From contig WRLS01000097.1 of assembly GCA_009776345.1 (NCBI GenBank), positions 1 through 8,037 on the forward strand: a stretch of 8,037 nucleotides of DNA. The letters run 5' to 3'. The position numbers and the translations under genes are program-made. The notes beneath the pieces were generated by a model that did not search any database, was not told where the DNA came from, and worked only from the letters and a program-made list of their open reading frames with translations. Position 1 is the first letter of the stretch. Every line of letters begins with the position of its first letter. The DNA comes from Oscillospiraceae bacterium (lineage in GTDB: Bacteria > Bacillota > Clostridia > Oscillospirales > Ruminococcaceae). Positions 5,676-8,037 of the stretch are shown piece by piece.

Positions 5676-7992
5676 AGACAAAAACTACAATGTGGACGAT
5701 ATCGTGGACGATATCCTGTCCGAAATAAAAAGGAAAAAGAGCGCGGACAAGGGTGCCGTGCCGCCTGCCGCGGATACCCCTGCGGTACCGCCGATGGCCG
5801 CGGCCGAACCGCCCGCCGGGACGCCCGCGCGGAAAAAGGATTTTGCGCTGCGCCTCCCCGAGGACAGCAGGTCGCCGCCCATACCGCGCACCGAAGGCCC
5901 GCGCGCCTTTCCCGAGGTAGCCGCCGGGAAACCGGCGAAAGAAAAAATCCCCCTTGGGTTTTCCGGGGATGCGCGCCCCATCACGGAGAAGGCGCGTGTG
6001 CGCCAAGGCTGGCCGCGTATCGGCAGGGCAGTCCCCGCGGCGGACAAGCGCGAGTTCCGCTTTGACCCGGACGCCCCGGACAGCGCGGACAACAGGCAGC
6101 CTACACGGATTGTGCCGAAATTCGCCACGGGCAAGGAGCTGCTGATAGAGGATATCCAGCGCATGGATTTCAGAGAGGGGCAAAACGCCGCCGCTTATTA
6201 TGAAGAGGACAACTATGCCGGGGAGATACCTGATTCCTCCCGCGCGGATTTCAGCGAATATAACTCCGCCGAAAACCGCGACGATGTCGCAACTGATATC
6301 GCGCACACAAAGCTCTGGCTTTTTGTGCGCTCGGGGCTTACGGCAATACTTACGTTTTTTGCCGTGTTCTTCGCCCTTTCCGAAAGGCTGAATTTGCCCA
6401 TGCCGGAGGCGATCTGGCCTGTCCCGGAAACGATGCAGGCGTTCATGATCGCGTGTACCGCGGTAACGGTGCTTGTGGCGGTGGTAAACAGCTCTGCCGT
6501 GGGCGGCGGGCTGATCAGCTTTTTCAAGTTCCGCGCGAACGCCGATTCACTTGCCGCTTTCGCGATACTTGCCGCGATACTGCAGTGCATTGCCGGGGTC
6601 GCAAGCCCGGAAACGGTTGACGCCGCCGCGCTGAATTTTTACTTCCCCGTCGCCTGCCTTGCGATGTTTTTCAGCACGCTGGGCAAAATGGCGATGATCA
6701 GCCGCATACAGCTGAATTTCCGCGTGCTGGGGTCCGAGCTTGAGAAAAAAGCCGTCCTGCCCGTGGAAGACCCCCGCTTCTGCCAAGAGTTTGCGGGGGA
6801 CAACACACAGCGGAAGCCCGCCATCGCCTACGGTGTGAGTGCCGGGTTTTTCACGGAATTTTTGGCGCTGTCATACTCCGACAAATACGATGTGGGGATC
6901 AACCGTTCTGTCGCGCCTGTCTGCGTTATCGGCGCGGCGGTTGTGGGCGCGGCGACTTTCCTTCTTACGGCGCAAACTTTCGCGGCGCTGTCGGCATTTA
7001 CGGCGGTCTTGTGCGTCAGCGCGACGTTCTCGGCCGCTTTTATAGAGAATATCCCGCTGTATAAAATGGCAAAGCGCGTGGGGGCGCAGGGCGGGATGAT
7101 ATCCGGCAGCAAGGCGGTGGAGGATTTCTGCGATGCCAAGGCCGTTGTACTTTCCGACACCGACCTTTTCGGCAAAGGCTGCCTTTCGCTGCACGGCATA
7201 AAGGCGTTTTCACAGGGGCGCATCGACGAGGCTATGCTCGATGCCGCAAGCGTGATCTGCGCGCTGGACGGTGCGCTCGCCCCGCTGTTTTTGCAAATGA
7301 TAAACAACAACCGCAAGGTGCTGAAAAAGGCGGACAACATTGTGCTGGAAAACGGCTTGGGTGTTTCCGCCTGGATCGACCAGCGGCGTGTACTCATCGG
7401 GAGCAAAAGGCTGATGCAGATGCACGGCGTTACACTGCCGAACGACAGCTATGAGCGAGGGGAGGCCCCGGACGCGAAGGGTGTACCGGTGTATCTTTCC
7501 AACTCGGGGGAGGTTTCCGCGCGCTTTTTGGTGGAATATACCGCAAACGAGGAGCTGGCGGCAGAGCTTGACCGCCTTTCCGCAAGGGGCATACGCCTGA
7601 TCGTCGCCACGAGCGATGTAAATATTGACTCCGCAAAAATCTGGGAGACCTACGGATACCCCGACGAGCTGGTTTCGGTCCTCCCGCCGGATTACTTGAC
7701 CGAATATAAAAAGATGTCCCTTCCCCGCAAGGAGGCCGCCGCCGGGATTGTATACACCGGCAGGGCAGCCGCGATGATCCGCGCGGTCCTTGCCTGTATT
7801 GCGGCGCGCTCATCAATACTGTCCGCCACGGTCATAGAGCTTGCGCAAATACTGCTGGGCTACGGGCTGGTCACTTTCCTGGCGTTTATGGGGAGCATCG
7901 GCGAATTGGATATATTGCGGCTGGGTATGTACCAGATGTTTTGGTTCGCGGCCATATTTATTGTGCAGCAGGTAAGGCAGGCGGCAGCGTAG
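5668..7992 (+). CDS. Degenerate P-type (P1B-like) ATPase homologue with a long disordered N-terminal tail
   Basis: A 774-residue membrane protein. Residues 1-215 are rich in Pro, Ala and charged residues and probably disordered, starting with NVDDIVDDILSEIKRKK. Then come four predicted membrane segments (about 216-237, 258-277, 293-312, 324-343), a short cytosolic part (344-412), two more (414-434, 438-458), a large cytosolic region (465-715) and two final segments (718-742, 756-771). This is the order of a P1B heavy-metal ATPase. The nucleotide-domain-like stretch ENGLGVSAWIDQRRVLIGSK (561-580) and the P-domain-like ANEELAAELDRLSARGIRLI (626-645) also match. Key motifs are lost: no CPC near 455-463, no TGE in 344-412, DKTGT replaced by SDTDLF (496-501), and GDGxND replaced near 694-703. 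It is therefore probably not an ion pump. It starts at ATG 5668, five bases after GGAGG, overlapping rlmB by eight bases. I know no named family for it. Confidence 0.75.
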   Translation: MDKDKNYNVDDIVDDILSEIKRKKSADKGAVPPAADTPAVPPMAAAEPPAGTPARKKDFALRLPEDSRSPPIPRTEGPRAFPEVAAGKPAKEKIPLGFSGDARPITEKARVRQGWPRIGRAVPAADKREFRFDPDAPDSADNRQPTRIVPKFATGKELLIEDIQRMDFREGQNAAAYYEEDNYAGEIPDSSRADFSEYNSAENRDDVATDIAHTKLWLFVRSGLTAILTFFAVFFALSERLNLPMPEAIWPVPETMQAFMIACTAVTVLVAVVNSSAVGGGLISFFKFRANADSLAAFAILAAILQCIAGVASPETVDAAALNFYFPVACLAMFFSTLGKMAMISRIQLNFRVLGSELEKKAVLPVEDPRFCQEFAGDNTQRKPAIAYGVSAGFFTEFLALSYSDKYDVGINRSVAPVCVIGAAVVGAATFLLTAQTFAALSAFTAVLCVSATFSAAFIENIPLYKMAKRVGAQGGMISGSKAVEDFCDAKAVVLSDTDLFGKGCLSLHGIKAFSQGRIDEAMLDAASVICALDGALAPLFLQMINNNRKVLKKADNIVLENGLGVSAWIDQRRVLIGSKRLMQMHGVTLPNDSYERGEAPDAKGVPVYLSNSGEVSARFLVEYTANEELAAELDRLSARGIRLIVATSDVNIDSAKIWETYGYPDELVSVLPPDYLTEYKKMSLPRKEAAAGIVYTGRAAAMIRAVLACIAARSSILSATVIELAQILLGYGLVTFLAFMGSIGELDILRLGMYQMFWFAAIFIVQQVRQAAA

Positions 7993-8037
7993 CTTCGCTT
8001 CGCAGGATTAAGGTTTTAGGAAATAAGGATTCAGGGT

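Noticed and set aside
5620..6306. Long minus-strand open frame of 228 codons opposite the N-terminal tail of the 774-residue gene
   Set aside because: It is Arg/Gly-rich with no domain, overlaps two well-supported + strand genes and is typical of an antisense shadow in GC-rich coding DNA.
7993..8037. Last 45 bases after the pseudo-ATPase gene
   Set aside because: No gene start, palindrome with T-run or repeat is visible before the window ends.

Overview
The window looks like chromosome of a Gram-positive Firmicute, most likely a Clostridia/Oscillospirales-type organism. This is an inference from four things: a teichoic-acid D-alanylation (dlt) operon, strong purine-rich ribosome binding sites with some non-ATG starts, a moderately high GC content judged by eye, and a lipoprotein-style signal peptide. 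All supported genes are on the + strand.

Bases 1-178 are non-coding and hold two adjacent hairpins (64-84 and 87-113) and a weaker palindrome with a T-run, just ahead of the first gene. From 179 to 4842 there is one tightly packed operon. It starts with a small predicted lipoprotein of unknown function, followed by dltA, dltB, dltC and dltD with 1-11 base gaps or overlapping stop/start codons. It ends with a short gene at about 4681-4842 that I read as dltX. That gene encodes a microprotein with one membrane span and the C-terminal FVYNAF signature; it overlaps the end of dltD and has no ATG start.

The Dlt proteins form one pathway. DltA activates D-alanine with ATP and loads it on the phosphopantetheine arm of DltC. 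The membrane acyltransferase DltB passes it across the membrane, with the DltX C-terminal tyrosine as the likely intermediate. DltD then transfers it to (lipo)teichoic acid outside the cell, lowering the negative surface charge. The leading lipoprotein is a candidate extra envelope partner.

A good SigA-type promoter (TTGACA, 17 bp, TATGAT) lies ten bases after the dltX stop and drives a second unit: rlmB (23S rRNA 2'-O-ribose methyltransferase family) and an overlapping 774-residue gene. The large protein is the oddest item. It has the layout of a heavy-metal (P1B) P-type ATPase with eight predicted membrane segments, but the phosphorylation, CPC, TGE and GDGxND motifs are all missing or altered, and a 215-residue Pro/Ala-rich charged tail has been added at the N-terminus. 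I read it as a catalytically inactive or repurposed P-type ATPase homologue. The last 45 bases contain nothing I can call.
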